Assembly (NCBI RefSeq): GCF_012927415.1 | Contig: NZ_JABBPF010000161.1 | Coordinates: forward strand, 30,061 to 94,060 | Origin: Polaromonas sp. | GTDB lineage: Bacteria; Pseudomonadota; Gammaproteobacteria; Burkholderiales; Burkholderiaceae_C | DNA length: 64,000 nucleotides | Direction: 5' to 3' | Shown: one piece after another, positions 18,770-28,091 of the stretch | Position numbering within the stretch: position 1 is the first letter of the stretch | Layout: the number at the start of each line of letters is the position of its first letter | Notes under the pieces: generated by a model | The model's database searches: none | What the model was told of the DNA's origin: nothing | Seen by the model: only the letters and a program-made list of their open reading frames with translations | Program-made: the position numbers and the translations under genes

Positions 18770-19680
18770 TGAACGCTTCTTTCGAATTGGCACTGGACGC
18801 CGCCCGCGCCGCAGCGGGTATGCAGCATTATCCTGAAGCCGCGCTGTATGTCGTGGCCACCCCGATTGGCAACCTCGCTGACATCAGCCTGCGCGCCCTG
18901 TACGTCCTGCAGCTTGTTAACGCCATCGCCTGCGAAGACAAGCGCCACACCCAACCCCTGCTGCGCCAGTACGGCATTGACAAACCGCTGCTGGCCGTGC
19001 ACCAGCACAACGAAGCCGAAGCCGCCGGCCTCGTCGTGCAGCGCCTGCAGCGCGGCGAGCGCGTGGCTTATGTCAGCGACGCCGGAACACCCGCCGTGAG
19101 CGACCCCGGCGCGCGCCTGGTGGCCGCTGTCCGCGGCGCCGGATTCAAGGTCATGCCTCTGCCCGGTGCCAGCAGCGTTACCACCGTGCTCAGCGCCGCT
19201 GGCGTCACTAGGGCCGAAGGCAGCGCCGAGAGTGGCACCAGTTTTGTCTTTGCCGGATTTTTGCCCAGCAAGGCGGGCGAGCGCGACCAGGCGATTGCCC
19301 TGCTGCAGGCCGACACGCGCGCAACGGTGATTCTGGAAGCGCCGCACCGCATCGAAGCGCTGGCCCGCGCGCTTGGCTTGCTGCAAAGCCGGCTGATCAC
19401 GGTGGGGCGTGAGCTGACCAAACAGTTTGAGGAAATTGCCACCATGCCCGCACAGGATTTTGCCGCCTGGCTGGCTGCTGGCCCGCAGCGCACGCGCGGC
19501 GAATTCGCACTGGTGCTGCATGCATCGGCACCGCATCAGGGCCCGGACGACAGCAGCCGGGTGCTGCAACTGCTGCTGGCGGAATTGCCACTGAAGACCG
19601 CCGTCAGGCTCGCCGCCGAAATCACAGGTGCGGCGCGCAACGAGCTTTATGACGCCGCCCTGAAACTCAAAAAAGAATGA
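18769..19680 (+). CDS. rsmI: 16S rRNA (cytidine-2'-O)-methyltransferase RsmI
   Basis: ALYVVATPIGNLADISLRALYVLQLVNAIACEDKRHTQPLLRQYGI...YVSDAGTPAVSDPGARLV...FAGFLPSKAGER. Confidence 0.95.
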   Translation: MNASFELALDAARAAAGMQHYPEAALYVVATPIGNLADISLRALYVLQLVNAIACEDKRHTQPLLRQYGIDKPLLAVHQHNEAEAAGLVVQRLQRGERVAYVSDAGTPAVSDPGARLVAAVRGAGFKVMPLPGASSVTTVLSAAGVTRAEGSAESGTSFVFAGFLPSKAGERDQAIALLQADTRATVILEAPHRIEALARALGLLQSRLITVGRELTKQFEEIATMPAQDFAAWLAAGPQRTRGEFALVLHASAPHQGPDDSSRVLQLLLAELPLKTAVRLAAEITGAARNELYDAALKLKKE

Positions 19681-20903
19681 ATCCCAACGCCGACTCACTT
19701 TGGCGCGGACCGCGCTGGGCGCTCGCCGCCTTGCTGGCCGTACTCGGCATGCTGGGACCGTTTTCAATTGACACCTACATTCCGGCCTTTGCCGGCATGA
19801 CTCAGTCGCTGGGCGCAACGCCGGTGCAAATGCAGCAGACGCTATCGGCTTATCTGTTCGGTTTTGCATTCATGAACCTGTTCCATGGCGCACTTGCCGA
19901 CAGCTTTGGCCGCCGGCCCATCGTGTTGTGGGGCATTGCCATGTTCACTCTGGCGTCTGCCGGTTGCGCCCTGTCGCAAAACGTGGGCCAGCTGGTGTTT
20001 TTCAGGGCCATGCAGGGCTTGTCCACCGGCGCGGGCATCGTGGTGTCACGCGCCGTGATACGCGACATGTTTCCGCCCGCACAGGCGCAGCAGGTGATGA
20101 GCCAGGTCACCATTTATTTCGGCGTGGCCCCGGCGCTGGCGCCGATTGTCGGTGGGTGGCTGTTTGTGCATCTCGGCTGGCACAGCATTTTCTGGTTTCT
20201 CACTGGCGTCGGTGTCGTGCTCTGGCTTACCAACTACCGTTTTTTGCCGGAAACGCTGCAGCTTGAGGCGCGCCAGCCTTTTGAAGTACGACACCTGATG
20301 CGCGGTTACTGGCAACTGGGGTCAAGCCCGCGCTTTCTGCTGCTGGCACTGGCCAGCGGCGTGCCCTTCAATGGCATGTTTTTGTATGTGCTGTCGGCGC
20401 CGGCGTTTCTGGGTGAGCACCTGGCGCTGCAGCCGACCCAGTTTTTCTGGTTTTTCATGCTGACCATCTCCGGCATCATGTCGGGCGCCTGGCTGAGTGG
20501 CCGCATGGCCGGAAAAATCGCGCCCAAACGGCAAATCCGCCACGGCTTTGTCATCATGCTGGTGACCTCCGTGCTCAATCTGGTGGCCAATCTGCTGTTC
20601 ACCGCGCACGTAGCGTGGGCGCTGTTTCCGATTGCCATTTTTGCCTTCGGCTGGGCGATGATGGTGCCGGTGGTGACGCTGCTGGTACTTGACCTTTACC
20701 CCGAGCGGCGCGGCATGGCGTCTTCCCTGCAGGCCTTTATCGGCTCCACCGCCAACGGCCTGGTGGCTGGCGTGGTTGCGCCGCTGGTGATGCATTCGAC
20801 ACCGGCGCTGGCCGCCGTGTCTCTCGGCATGATGTGCATTGGCCTGGTCGCGTGGGTCTATCTGCACCATCGCTGGCCCGACATTGGCCGGGCTGTGGGC
20901 TAG
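19677..20903 (+). CDS. Bcr/CflA-type MFS drug-resistance transporter
   Basis: AALLAVLGMLGPFSIDTYIPAFAGMTQSLGATPVQMQQTLSAYLFGFAFMNLFHGALADSFGRRPIVLWGIAMF...; multiple TM segments. Confidence 0.9.
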   Translation: MNPNADSLWRGPRWALAALLAVLGMLGPFSIDTYIPAFAGMTQSLGATPVQMQQTLSAYLFGFAFMNLFHGALADSFGRRPIVLWGIAMFTLASAGCALSQNVGQLVFFRAMQGLSTGAGIVVSRAVIRDMFPPAQAQQVMSQVTIYFGVAPALAPIVGGWLFVHLGWHSIFWFLTGVGVVLWLTNYRFLPETLQLEARQPFEVRHLMRGYWQLGSSPRFLLLALASGVPFNGMFLYVLSAPAFLGEHLALQPTQFFWFFMLTISGIMSGAWLSGRMAGKIAPKRQIRHGFVIMLVTSVLNLVANLLFTAHVAWALFPIAIFAFGWAMMVPVVTLLVLDLYPERRGMASSLQAFIGSTANGLVAGVVAPLVMHSTPALAAVSLGMMCIGLVAWVYLHHRWPDIGRAVG

Positions 20904-20923
20904 CGCCGGGCCGATCCGGGGCA

Positions 20924-21409
20924 TCAGTTGTTGTCGTTCATCCTGATGGGAATTTCCATGCCCTGGCCGGTACGCTGGACGACATTGCCGCCGTCCAGAT
21001 AGACCCAGAAGTACATGTCCTGGGTGACGTCCAGCCAGCGGTAGGTCATGATGTCCCCGGACCAGGAGGCGACCCGGTCAATGCTCGCGGGCCGGCCAAA
21101 CTCGCGTTCCACGTCCCCACGCGTCCATTTGCCCGGCTCGATTTTTGAAAGCTCGGCGAGCGTCATCATCTGACGCACGGCGATCACCCGGCCCGCAGCG
21201 TCCAGATCGACCATCACGGCGCGCTGGCCGGCGGGTTGGGACGAGTACTGCAGCCGTGTCCCGCCAGCCACCGGCAGCACGCGCGACGGCTTGCCGTAAT
21301 GCGCCACGACATCTTCGCGCGACATGCCCGGCTGCACTGCGGACATGGCACAAGCCGCCGTGAGCAGCACGGCCAGCGCAAGACTTGCAACATTTTTGAC
21401 AACCCTCAT
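20924..21409 (-). CDS. Lipoprotein, SmpA/BamE-like
   Basis: MRVVKNVASLALAVLLTAACAMSAVQPGMSREDVVAHYGKPSRVLPVAGGTRLQYS...: lipobox and G-M-S-R-E-D-V BamE-like motif twice. Confidence 0.65.
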   Translation of the reverse strand: MRVVKNVASLALAVLLTAACAMSAVQPGMSREDVVAHYGKPSRVLPVAGGTRLQYSSQPAGQRAVMVDLDAAGRVIAVRQMMTLAELSKIEPGKWTRGDVEREFGRPASIDRVASWSGDIMTYRWLDVTQDMYFWVYLDGGNVVQRTGQGMEIPIRMNDNN

Positions 21410-21482
21410 GGCTTACTCCCGATTGATGGACTAGTTTGACATTTTCCGGAAAAGATTGTTTCCCGGCGAAACCTGAGTCCTG

Positions 21483-21523
21483 CCCTGACCCTGACCCTGA
21501 CCCTGACCCTGACCCTGACCCTG
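21483..21523 (+). repeat. Hexanucleotide tandem repeat (CCCTGA)6.8
   Basis: ccctga x6 followed by ccctg, no mismatches. Confidence 0.97.
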
Positions 21524-21530
21524 CTATTAA

Positions 21531-21553
21531 AAGATACATTGTTAATGCACTTT
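21531..21553 (+). promoter_or_regulatory. Putative NsrR-like 11-1-11 operator upstream of ytfE-like gene
   Basis: AAGATACATTG-T-TAATGCACTTT closely fits the NsrR consensus AAGATGYATTT-N-AAATRCATCTT; 46 bp upstream of the ATG of a known NsrR-target gene type. Confidence 0.65.
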
Positions 21554-21598
21554 ATGCCATAAAATAGCGTTCTTACACGAACCATCGAGGATATTTCC

Positions 21599-22345
21599 AT
21601 GAGCGCCAGAGACAAATTTGAACCCACTGCTGCGACCGCGACAGCCGATCGCGCAGAGCAATCCCTGGGACGCCTTGCCGTGGACCTGCCAGGCGCGACG
21701 GCCGTGTTCAGGAAGCTGAAACTGGACTTCTGCTGCGGCGGTCTCGTCAGCCTGCGCCAGGCGGCACTGGACAAACAGCTGGACCTGGACGACGTGCTGG
21801 GCCAGCTCGCCGCGCTGGAGCGGCCTGACGCCCTGCCTGAAAACGTGGCACCCGGCGCGCTGATCGACCACATCATCAGCCGCTACCATGAGGTTCACCG
21901 CATCCAGCTGCCCGAGCTGGTCCGCATGGCGCGCCGCGTCGAGGCGGTGCACCGCGAACACCCGGATCTGCCCACCGGGCTGGCCGCACTGCTGGAAGGG
22001 ATGGAGCAGGAACTGCTGGCACACATGCAAAAAGAAGAGCTTATTTTGTTTCCGCTGCTCAAGTCGGGCGGCCGCCCTTTTGCCGACCGGCCCATCAGCG
22101 TGATGCGCGAGGAACACACCAGCCACGGCCAGGCGCTGGACCAGGTCCATGCCCTCACGAACGACATGCAGGCCCCCGAAGGCGCGTGCAATACCTGGCG
22201 CGCGCTTTACACCGGCATCGCGCAGTTCACCGACGACCTGATCAACCACATCCATCTGGAAAACAACGTGCTGTTTCCGGCCTTTGAAGCCGCCAGGGTG
22301 TCGGGCTGCGGCAGCGCCGAAGGCAGCGCTTGCGGCTGCCAATAA
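21599..22345 (+). CDS. ytfE: Iron-sulfur cluster repair di-iron protein (RIC/YtfE/ScdA family)
   Basis: LGRLAVDLPGATAVFRKLKLDFCCGG (DUF542) plus hemerythrin-like HIISRYHEVHRIQLPEL...HMQKEELILFPLL...MREEHTSHGQAL...HIHLENNVLFPAFE. Confidence 0.93.
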   Translation: MSARDKFEPTAATATADRAEQSLGRLAVDLPGATAVFRKLKLDFCCGGLVSLRQAALDKQLDLDDVLGQLAALERPDALPENVAPGALIDHIISRYHEVHRIQLPELVRMARRVEAVHREHPDLPTGLAALLEGMEQELLAHMQKEELILFPLLKSGGRPFADRPISVMREEHTSHGQALDQVHALTNDMQAPEGACNTWRALYTGIAQFTDDLINHIHLENNVLFPAFEAARVSGCGSAEGSACGCQ

Positions 22346-22644
22346 GCCGCTGAATCAGGCTGGCAAGCGCGAGCGGCGTTAGCGCCCAGCCGGCAAGCCG
22401 GGTTTGCGGCGATTTGTCGGCGCTCCAGAATGCGCTGCCGTGCGCGCCACCGGATCGGCGCTTGCCGGGTCGATCGGCGGGCCATCCCACCCAGCCTCGA
22501 AGGCTGCAGGGTCTTTGCCCGCCGCGCCCAACCGGTCAGTCTTGCGCGATGCGGGCTGATGGCCAAAAGACTCGAAGGTATTGAAAAAGGTGAGCTGCTG
22601 CAGGCCCAGCCCGAAGTTGAAGGTGGCGATGCCCATCAGGGCGG

Positions 22645-23082
22645 TCAGCGAGTAATGACGACCAGCACGCTGCAGGGCGAGTGCTCTATCAGTGTGCTTG
22701 ACATTGAACCGCGCCACCAGCGGGCCGCCCAGTTGTCGAGGTGCTTGTGGCCGACCACGATCAGGTCAGCCTGCATCGTGCCCGCATAGCGGGTGATTTC
22801 CGGCACAACTTCACCCACCAGCACTTCGCCGCGCGCCTGATATCCGGCCTCGGCCAGCCGGCGTAATCCGTCGTTGAGGGTTGTCTGATACCTGTCCTTT
22901 TCCTGGTCGATCATCTCCGAGCTGTAATAGCCGCCCTCGATCCCCATCACACCAACCGACATCGACATCACCGCGCCGAGAAAGATGGCCGACTGGCTCC
23001 AGTGGGCGATATCCCGGCAGTCCAGCAAAGCTTTCTGACCAGCCTCGGAGCCATCGTAAGCCAGCAAAATGCGTTTATACAT
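22645..23082 (-). CDS. Universal stress protein UspA family
   Basis: MYKRILLAYDGSEAGQKALLDCRDIA...ADLIVVGHKHLDNWAARWWRGSMSSTLIEHSPCSVLVVITR. Confidence 0.93.
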   Translation of the reverse strand: MYKRILLAYDGSEAGQKALLDCRDIAHWSQSAIFLGAVMSMSVGVMGIEGGYYSSEMIDQEKDRYQTTLNDGLRRLAEAGYQARGEVLVGEVVPEITRYAGTMQADLIVVGHKHLDNWAARWWRGSMSSTLIEHSPCSVLVVITR

Positions 23083-23375
23083 AGAGCACACCTTAAAGTG
23101 AGAAAGACGCGTCAGGCACGCGAATTCAGCATAAACCTCATGCGCAGGCCGCGCAACTGCCGTGCGCGGCAAAACCTGGCCGCTGGCGCGCTACTGTCAT
23201 TGTGCAGCGCCCCAAACCAGCACGGTGATGGCCATTTTCCGGCTGCTAAGGCTGATCACCGTGACCCCGTCCGGGATCAGCGGGGCACCGTCGGCATGGC
23301 GTTGCGTGACCCTGTCACACCGCTTCGTCGACGGGTTTTCGGAGGCCACACGGGAAACTGAACAGCAGCCGTAAA

Positions 23376-23684
23376 TCAGATTTCTTTGAAATCAAACATC
23401 AGCAGCTCGACCCCGGCTTGCGCAAAACTGGCCAGATCATCTGCCGCGGCCTGGCCTTGCGGCGAGCTCAGGGCCAGCTGAATGGCGGCCAGCGAATCAA
23501 AGGTCAGAATGCCCACCAAATGAAAAGACGACTCGCCGGTGTTCGAGCTGATCGCGCCGCTGCTCACTTCATAGGTACGCAAGCCCGGCATAGTCTTGGC
23601 AAGAGGTACATGAACCGAAAAATAGTGGCGGTCAAACGCCGCAGGGTCCGGTGGGTTTTTGTAGAGTGCGACGAGCTTTGCCAT
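23376..23684 (-). CDS. EthD family protein
   Basis: MAKLVALYKNPPDPAAFDRHYFSVHVPLAKTMPGLRTYEVSSG...FHLVGILTFDSLAAIQLALSSPQGQAAADDLASFAQAGVELLMFD. Confidence 0.85.
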   Translation of the reverse strand: MAKLVALYKNPPDPAAFDRHYFSVHVPLAKTMPGLRTYEVSSGAISSNTGESSFHLVGILTFDSLAAIQLALSSPQGQAAADDLASFAQAGVELLMFDFKEI

Positions 23685-23817
23685 GGAATGTCTCCTTCAC
23701 GGGGTTGAGGCGGGTGGACGCGTCCAGCGCTACCTTGCCACTGGCAGCGTGCCAATACACCTTACATCAAACCGCAGCCGGGGCACAGCGGGGCAACCTG
23801 TCCGGCAGCCAAAAATG

Positions 23818-23875
23818 AACTAGATTGCGCTGAAGTCCATATAAAACGGCTATGTCGCGCTACATATTTAATAGC
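23818..23875 (-). repeat. Family A repeat, intergenic
   Basis: GCTATTAAATATGTAGC + GCGACATAGCCGTTTTATATGGACTTCAGCGCAATCTAG. Confidence 0.75.
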
Positions 23876-24120
23876 AATCAAGCCGCTGGAAAAAGTGCGA
23901 GCTCGCGGTACGGCCAGCGGCGCATGGGCAGCGCTTCGCGCTTAGGCGTAGACTACTCTTTCGCCCATTTTGGTGAGAAAAACAGGGACATGGCCTAATT
24001 TTGATTTGTGCGCGACCGTTGGCGGCCGGCACAAACAGCACGATGATTTTTCGATGCGAGCGCTTTGCATCGCAGTCGTCCCGGGGTCAGTTCCAATTTT
24101 TATAATTGAGAACCCACATC

Positions 24121-24435
24121 ATGAATTCAAACCGCAGAATCTTCGTCATTCAATCCGTCGTCGGCGCAGGGGCACTGGCTACTGCCCACCTTGCACGGGC
24201 CCAAACCCCGCCGATGGTCAAGGAAAGCGATGCACAGGCTACGGCGCTGGGCTACAAGGCCGACGCCACCAAGGCCGACAAGGTCAAGTTCCCCAAATAC
24301 GCAGCGGGTCAGAATTGCGCCAGTTGCGCACTTTACCTGGGCAAGCCAACCGACGTCGCCGGCGGCTGCCCGCTGTTTGCGGGCAAGCAGGTGGCAGCCA
24401 AGGGCTGGTGCAGTGCGTGGGCCAAGAAGGCCTGA
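24121..24435 (+). CDS. High-potential iron-sulfur protein (HiPIP), Tat-exported
   Basis: MNSNRRIFVIQSVVGAGALATAHLARAQ (Tat signal) and AGQNCASCALYLGKPTDVAGGCPLFAGKQVAAKGWCSAW (HiPIP 4-Cys). Confidence 0.92.
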   Translation: MNSNRRIFVIQSVVGAGALATAHLARAQTPPMVKESDAQATALGYKADATKADKVKFPKYAAGQNCASCALYLGKPTDVAGGCPLFAGKQVAAKGWCSAWAKKA

Positions 24436-24720
24436 GTCCAGACCTGGCCTTCGTAGCGCCATGCGCTTAACAGCTGATTGCAGCACTGCCCGGCTTGCCG
24501 GGCAGCTGCTCAGCAAAACATCAGGGCGATCAGGGCGGCGTCTTCACCGACGTTAAGCAAACTGTAGCCGGCGAGTCGCCAAGCCAGATAAGTTGCCGTA
24601 TCCCACCAAGTGTAAAGATTCATGTTGAAGTGCGGCTTGGCGTTAGTTGATATGACGCCAACACCTGGGCAAACATTCAACATCCTCCGGGCGGATGACC
24701 ACGGCGGGCGATGCAGTTCT

Positions 24721-24796
24721 TGGTGCGGCTGGCGGGGATCGAACCCACGACCCTTGGCTTCGGAGGCCAATACTCTATCCACTGAGCTACAGCCGC
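24721..24796 (-). tRNA. tRNA-Arg (anticodon CCG)
   Basis: Reverse complement GCGGCTGTAGCTCAGTGGATAGAGTATTGGCCTCCGAAGCCAAGGGTCGTGGGTTCGATCCCCGCCAGCCGCACCA; full cloverleaf, loop CTCCGAA, encoded CCA. Confidence 0.96.
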
Positions 24797-24999
24797 AACG
24801 CTGGAAAACAACTTGACGCAAAGTCTGAAGGCGAGACTGGCTCTTGGGCAATCACGCTGCGCATTAACTGGTTAACGCGCAGGAACATGATTCTATCAGC
24901 CAGCCTGCCGCGGGAGGTTTTGCAAGGCTCGCGGCTATAATATGAGGCTGCTTCAGCAGACCGAGATAGCCCCCCGATTTCTAGCTTTTTGAGGACGCC

Positions 25000-25875
25000 A
25001 TGAGCGCTAACGATCACACAACGGCCCACGCAGAAGTACACACCGGACCGATCAAGACCCCTCAGCAGCTGCTGGCCGCGGTTTTTTTCTCTTTTGTGGT
25101 TCCGATTTTTGCCATTATCGGACTGGTTTATTACGTGACTTCCGCCAACAAGCCGCTGGCCGGTAGCGATAACTCCGAACGGGCAGTGGCGCAGCGTATC
25201 CAGAAAATCGGCATGGTCGAAATCCGCGACGCCAACCGAGTGCTCAAGACCGGCGAGGAAGTCTTCAAAGCCCAGTGCGTGACCTGCCACGGCGCGGGCT
25301 TGGCGGGTGCGCCCAAGTTTGGCGATGCCGCTGCCTGGAGCCCGCGTATCAGCACCGGCTATGACGCACTGTTGCTCTCAGCGCTCAAGGGCAAGAACGC
25401 CATGGGCGCGCAGGGTGGCGGTGACTATGAGGACATTGAAATTGGCCGTGCGGTGGTCTACATGACTGCCGCAGCGGGCGGCAAATTCCCCGAGCCCGTA
25501 GCACCTGCGGCAGGTGCTGCTTCGGCCCCTGTGGCTGCCGCGGCTACGGCTCCAGCCGCTACAGCGACACCCGCCCCCGCCCCTGCCGCTACCGTGGTGG
25601 CAGCCGCTGCGCCGGTGGTTGCTGCCGCGGCCGCACCGGGTGTGGGAGAAGCTTTGTACAAACAGGTCTGCATGGCCTGCCATGCGGCTGGTGTGGCGGG
25701 CTCGCCCAAGTTTGGCGACAAAACAGCCTGGGCTCCGCGCATCAAAACCGGCATGGAGACCCTGTACGCGAGCGCTATCAAGGGCAAGGGCGCCATGCCG
25801 CCCAAAGGGGGCTCAGCCGCCCCTGACGCAGACATTCGCGCGGCGGTTGACTACATGGTGGGCGCGGCCAAATAA
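25000..25875 (+). CDS. Membrane-anchored di-haem cytochrome c (two c5-like domains joined by an Ala/Pro-rich linker)
   Basis: N-terminal TM LLAAVFFSFVVPIFAIIGLVYYV; CVTCHGAGLAGAPKFGD and CMACHAAGVAGSPKFGDKTAWAPR; linker APAAGAASAPVAAAATAPAATATPAPAPAATVVAAAAPVVAAAA. Confidence 0.93.
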   Translation: MSANDHTTAHAEVHTGPIKTPQQLLAAVFFSFVVPIFAIIGLVYYVTSANKPLAGSDNSERAVAQRIQKIGMVEIRDANRVLKTGEEVFKAQCVTCHGAGLAGAPKFGDAAAWSPRISTGYDALLLSALKGKNAMGAQGGGDYEDIEIGRAVVYMTAAAGGKFPEPVAPAAGAASAPVAAAATAPAATATPAPAPAATVVAAAAPVVAAAAAPGVGEALYKQVCMACHAAGVAGSPKFGDKTAWAPRIKTGMETLYASAIKGKGAMPPKGGSAAPDADIRAAVDYMVGAAK

Positions 25876-25894
25876 GCAGCAAGCCGCCGCGCTG

Positions 25895-25931
25895 CATGAA
25901 AAAAACCGGTCGATGACCGGTTTTTTTCATG
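25895..25931 (+). terminator. Bidirectional rho-independent-type terminator
   Basis: CATGAAAAAAACCGGTC-GAT-GACCGGTTTTTTTCATG, perfect 17-bp inverted repeat with 3-nt loop, between convergent genes. Confidence 0.93.
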
Positions 25932-25937
25932 ATTTTC

Positions 25938-25994
25938 AGAAAATCAGGCGCTGGTCCAAAGCATACGGATACTGAGTGCTATTGTTTTTGTAGC
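25938..25994 (-). repeat. Family A repeat copy; its palindrome supplies the stop codon of the 25979..26536 gene
   Basis: Minus: GCTACAAAAACAATAGCACTCAGTATCCGTATGCTTTGGACCAGCGCCTGATTTTC; aligns with the 47034..47091 copy. Confidence 0.75.
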
Positions 25995-26536
25995 AATTGC
26001 GGACTGCGTACATAAGCAAATCGGGCCGGCAGATCCGCCGCCTTGAATTCCTCGGGCATCCACAGCCCCTGCTCCAGCGCATCAGCCGCGTGCAGCATGT
26101 CCTGGGTATGCACCAGGCCGAAGCCCAGGTCGGTTTGCAGGTAGAGCCGCCCCTGCTGGTCGAGCACGCAGCGCTGGACATGTGCCGGCTGGCCGGTGTG
26201 CGCCGCCACGGCAAACCCTGGTGCCGCGTCAACGCGCCAGATGAAGGGAGTGGCTTCGAGCTCCACGTAGACGCGCTGCGGACCGTTCTGGAAAAACCAG
26301 CGGCCGCTGGCGTCGCTCTCGTAATTGCGCTGGATGAAGTCAATCAGCTTGGCATGCTTGAGCAGCGAGCCCCTGGCGCCTGCATTGCTGCCTCCTTCTT
26401 GCGCGGCAAAAGACCCGGCTGCCTGAGCCTGGTCGTCGCGCATGTACCAGTTGCCGCGTGCATCCAGCCCGAGCCAGCCGAAGCAGTCGGGAACGTTGGG
26501 CCATTTCGCAATGGCTTGCCTGACGATGTCATCCAT
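25979..26536 (-). CDS. Conserved hypothetical (DUF2946-like)
   Basis: MDDIVRQAIAKWPNVPDCFGWLGLDARGNWYMRDDQAQ...GRWFFQNGPQRVYVELEATPFIWRV...; family name from memory, unverified. Confidence 0.65.
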   Translation of the reverse strand: MDDIVRQAIAKWPNVPDCFGWLGLDARGNWYMRDDQAQAAGSFAAQEGGSNAGARGSLLKHAKLIDFIQRNYESDASGRWFFQNGPQRVYVELEATPFIWRVDAAPGFAVAAHTGQPAHVQRCVLDQQGRLYLQTDLGFGLVHTQDMLHAADALEQGLWMPEEFKAADLPARFAYVRSPQLLQKQ

Positions 26537-26540
26537 GGGG

Positions 26541-27629
26541 CTATTTTGCGCTGTTTTGGCCCGCTTGAGGCGCGACCGCCTGCGCGCTGGCCGGCAGCTG
26601 CGCGGCCAGGAAAGCCGCCACCGCTTCAGGCATGGCGCGCACATGCGCCGGAAAATCCGACACCGGAAAGCCGACATGGCCGCCGTGCGCGGGCTGCCAT
26701 AGGGTGACGTGGCGACTGACCTCGGCCGGCAGCGGCAGACTGCTGGCCGGAACAAAGGGGTCATTCAAGGCATTCAGCGCCAGCGCGGGTATGGCGATAC
26801 GCCCCAGATGCGGCTTGGCCGAGGCCCGCGCCCAGTAGTCGTCCACGCCTCGGAAACCGTGGACGGGTCCGGTAAATACATTGTCGAATGCATGCAGGTC
26901 GCGCGCCGCGAGCAGCGCATCGCGGTCAAACAGACCGGGGTGCTGCGCCAGCTTTTTCAGCGCCTTGGGCACCATGGTGCGGAGGAACATGCGGGTGTAG
27001 ACCTGCCGGTTAAAACCCCGGCCTATGGCCCAGCCGCTGGCGGTCAAATCGAGCGGCGAGCAGACTGACGCGACGGCGGACACCCGCTGCCCGGCTTGCG
27101 CACCCATTTCACCAGCCCAGCGCAACAGGGCGTTGCCGCCCAGGGAAATACCGACGGCCAGCACCGGCCCGACATGCTCCCGGGAAAACCGCCCGAGCAT
27201 CCAGTCGATCTCGGTGAAATCACCCGAGTGGTAGGCGCGCGGTGCCAGGTTGAGCTCGCCAGAGCAGCCGCGAAAATGCGGCACGGCAAAAGCCCAGCCC
27301 CGGCGGCGGGCAACGTCGGCAAAGGCTTCGGCATAGTGGCTGGCCGATGAGCCTTCAAGACCGTGAAACACCACCAGCAGCGGCTGTTTGGCCGCACCAG
27401 ACTGCCGCAAGCAGGGTTCAGCCCCGCCAGCGGGGAGCGAAGGAAAAGCAGTGCCAAGCATGGCGGCCGACTCCACCAGCCAGTCAACATCGACGAAGTC
27501 GCTGTCGGGCGTGGCCCAGCGTTCGCGGCGAAACACCGGGCGCGGGCCGACGAAGCGTCGGGCGTGCAAGGCGGCCCAGATGGTTTGCATATTGCCGCCA
27601 GGCAGCCACCAGGGCGCTACATAATTCAT
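26541..27629 (-). CDS. YheT-family alpha/beta hydrolase
   Basis: WWLPGGNMQTIWAAL...LVVFHGLEGSSASHYAEAFADVARRRGWAFAVPHFRGCSGELNLAPRAYHSGDFTEIDWML...VGISLGGNALLRW. Confidence 0.92.
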   Translation of the reverse strand: MNYVAPWWLPGGNMQTIWAALHARRFVGPRPVFRRERWATPDSDFVDVDWLVESAAMLGTAFPSLPAGGAEPCLRQSGAAKQPLLVVFHGLEGSSASHYAEAFADVARRRGWAFAVPHFRGCSGELNLAPRAYHSGDFTEIDWMLGRFSREHVGPVLAVGISLGGNALLRWAGEMGAQAGQRVSAVASVCSPLDLTASGWAIGRGFNRQVYTRMFLRTMVPKALKKLAQHPGLFDRDALLAARDLHAFDNVFTGPVHGFRGVDDYWARASAKPHLGRIAIPALALNALNDPFVPASSLPLPAEVSRHVTLWQPAHGGHVGFPVSDFPAHVRAMPEAVAAFLAAQLPASAQAVAPQAGQNSAK

Positions 27630-27644
27630 AGCTTACTATAACCG

Positions 27645-28091
27645 TCAATGCAGGACTTGCGGCGTTTTCGGCTCTTCATTGAGCTCCTGCGCATTGCCCG
27701 GGCTGGCATGGTGCGCCACCATACGCCAGCCCTGCGCGGTCTGGTGGTAGACGTTGGTGGCAATCACATAGCCATGACGGGGGCCTTCTTCGGTCAAAAC
27801 TTCTATTCGCTCCAGCACGCTGTGCACGCTGGCGCTCAGGGTGTCGAGCTTGCGCACACTGACGGCCTGGGCGCGAATGCTGCCGTTGGAAAACATCGCA
27901 TCAAACGCGCCGCGTACCGCCGCCGGGCCGACCAGCCGTGCGCCACCCGGGTGGACACAGACGATTTCGTCCTCATCGCCCCAGCAGGCCATGAGTTTTT
28001 CGATGTCGCCGCTTTGCAGGGCTTCGTAGAACGCCGCCTCGACGTCGTCGACGTTGCCGGCACTGGCCGGTGGAGCTTTGAGTTTTCGCAT
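27645..28091 (-). CDS. SnoaL/NTF2-like fold protein
   Basis: VEAAFYEALQSGDIEKLMACWGDEDEIVCVHPGGARLVGPAAVRGAFDAMFSNG. Confidence 0.85.
   Translation of the reverse strand: MRKLKAPPASAGNVDDVEAAFYEALQSGDIEKLMACWGDEDEIVCVHPGGARLVGPAAVRGAFDAMFSNGSIRAQAVSVRKLDTLSASVHSVLERIEVLTEEGPRHGYVIATNVYHQTAQGWRMVAHHASPGNAQELNEEPKTPQVLH

Noticed and set aside
18637-19869. 410-aa minus-strand ORF opposite rsmI
   Set aside because: Antisense to a well-recognised RsmI; low-complexity Arg/Gln/His-rich translation with no motifs.
21483-21523. Telomere-like (TCAGGG)n sequence
   Set aside because: Chromosomal, short and in an intergenic region; a simple sequence repeat is the adequate explanation.
22379-22717. 112-aa minus-strand ORF between ytfE and the UspA gene
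   Set aside because: Overlaps the 3' end of the uspA gene in another frame, no recognisable motif; could be a remnant but unsupported.
24721-24796. Genomic island integrated at tRNA-Arg
   Set aside because: No integrase nearby and I could not find a duplicated 3' tRNA end; flanking genes look like core functions.
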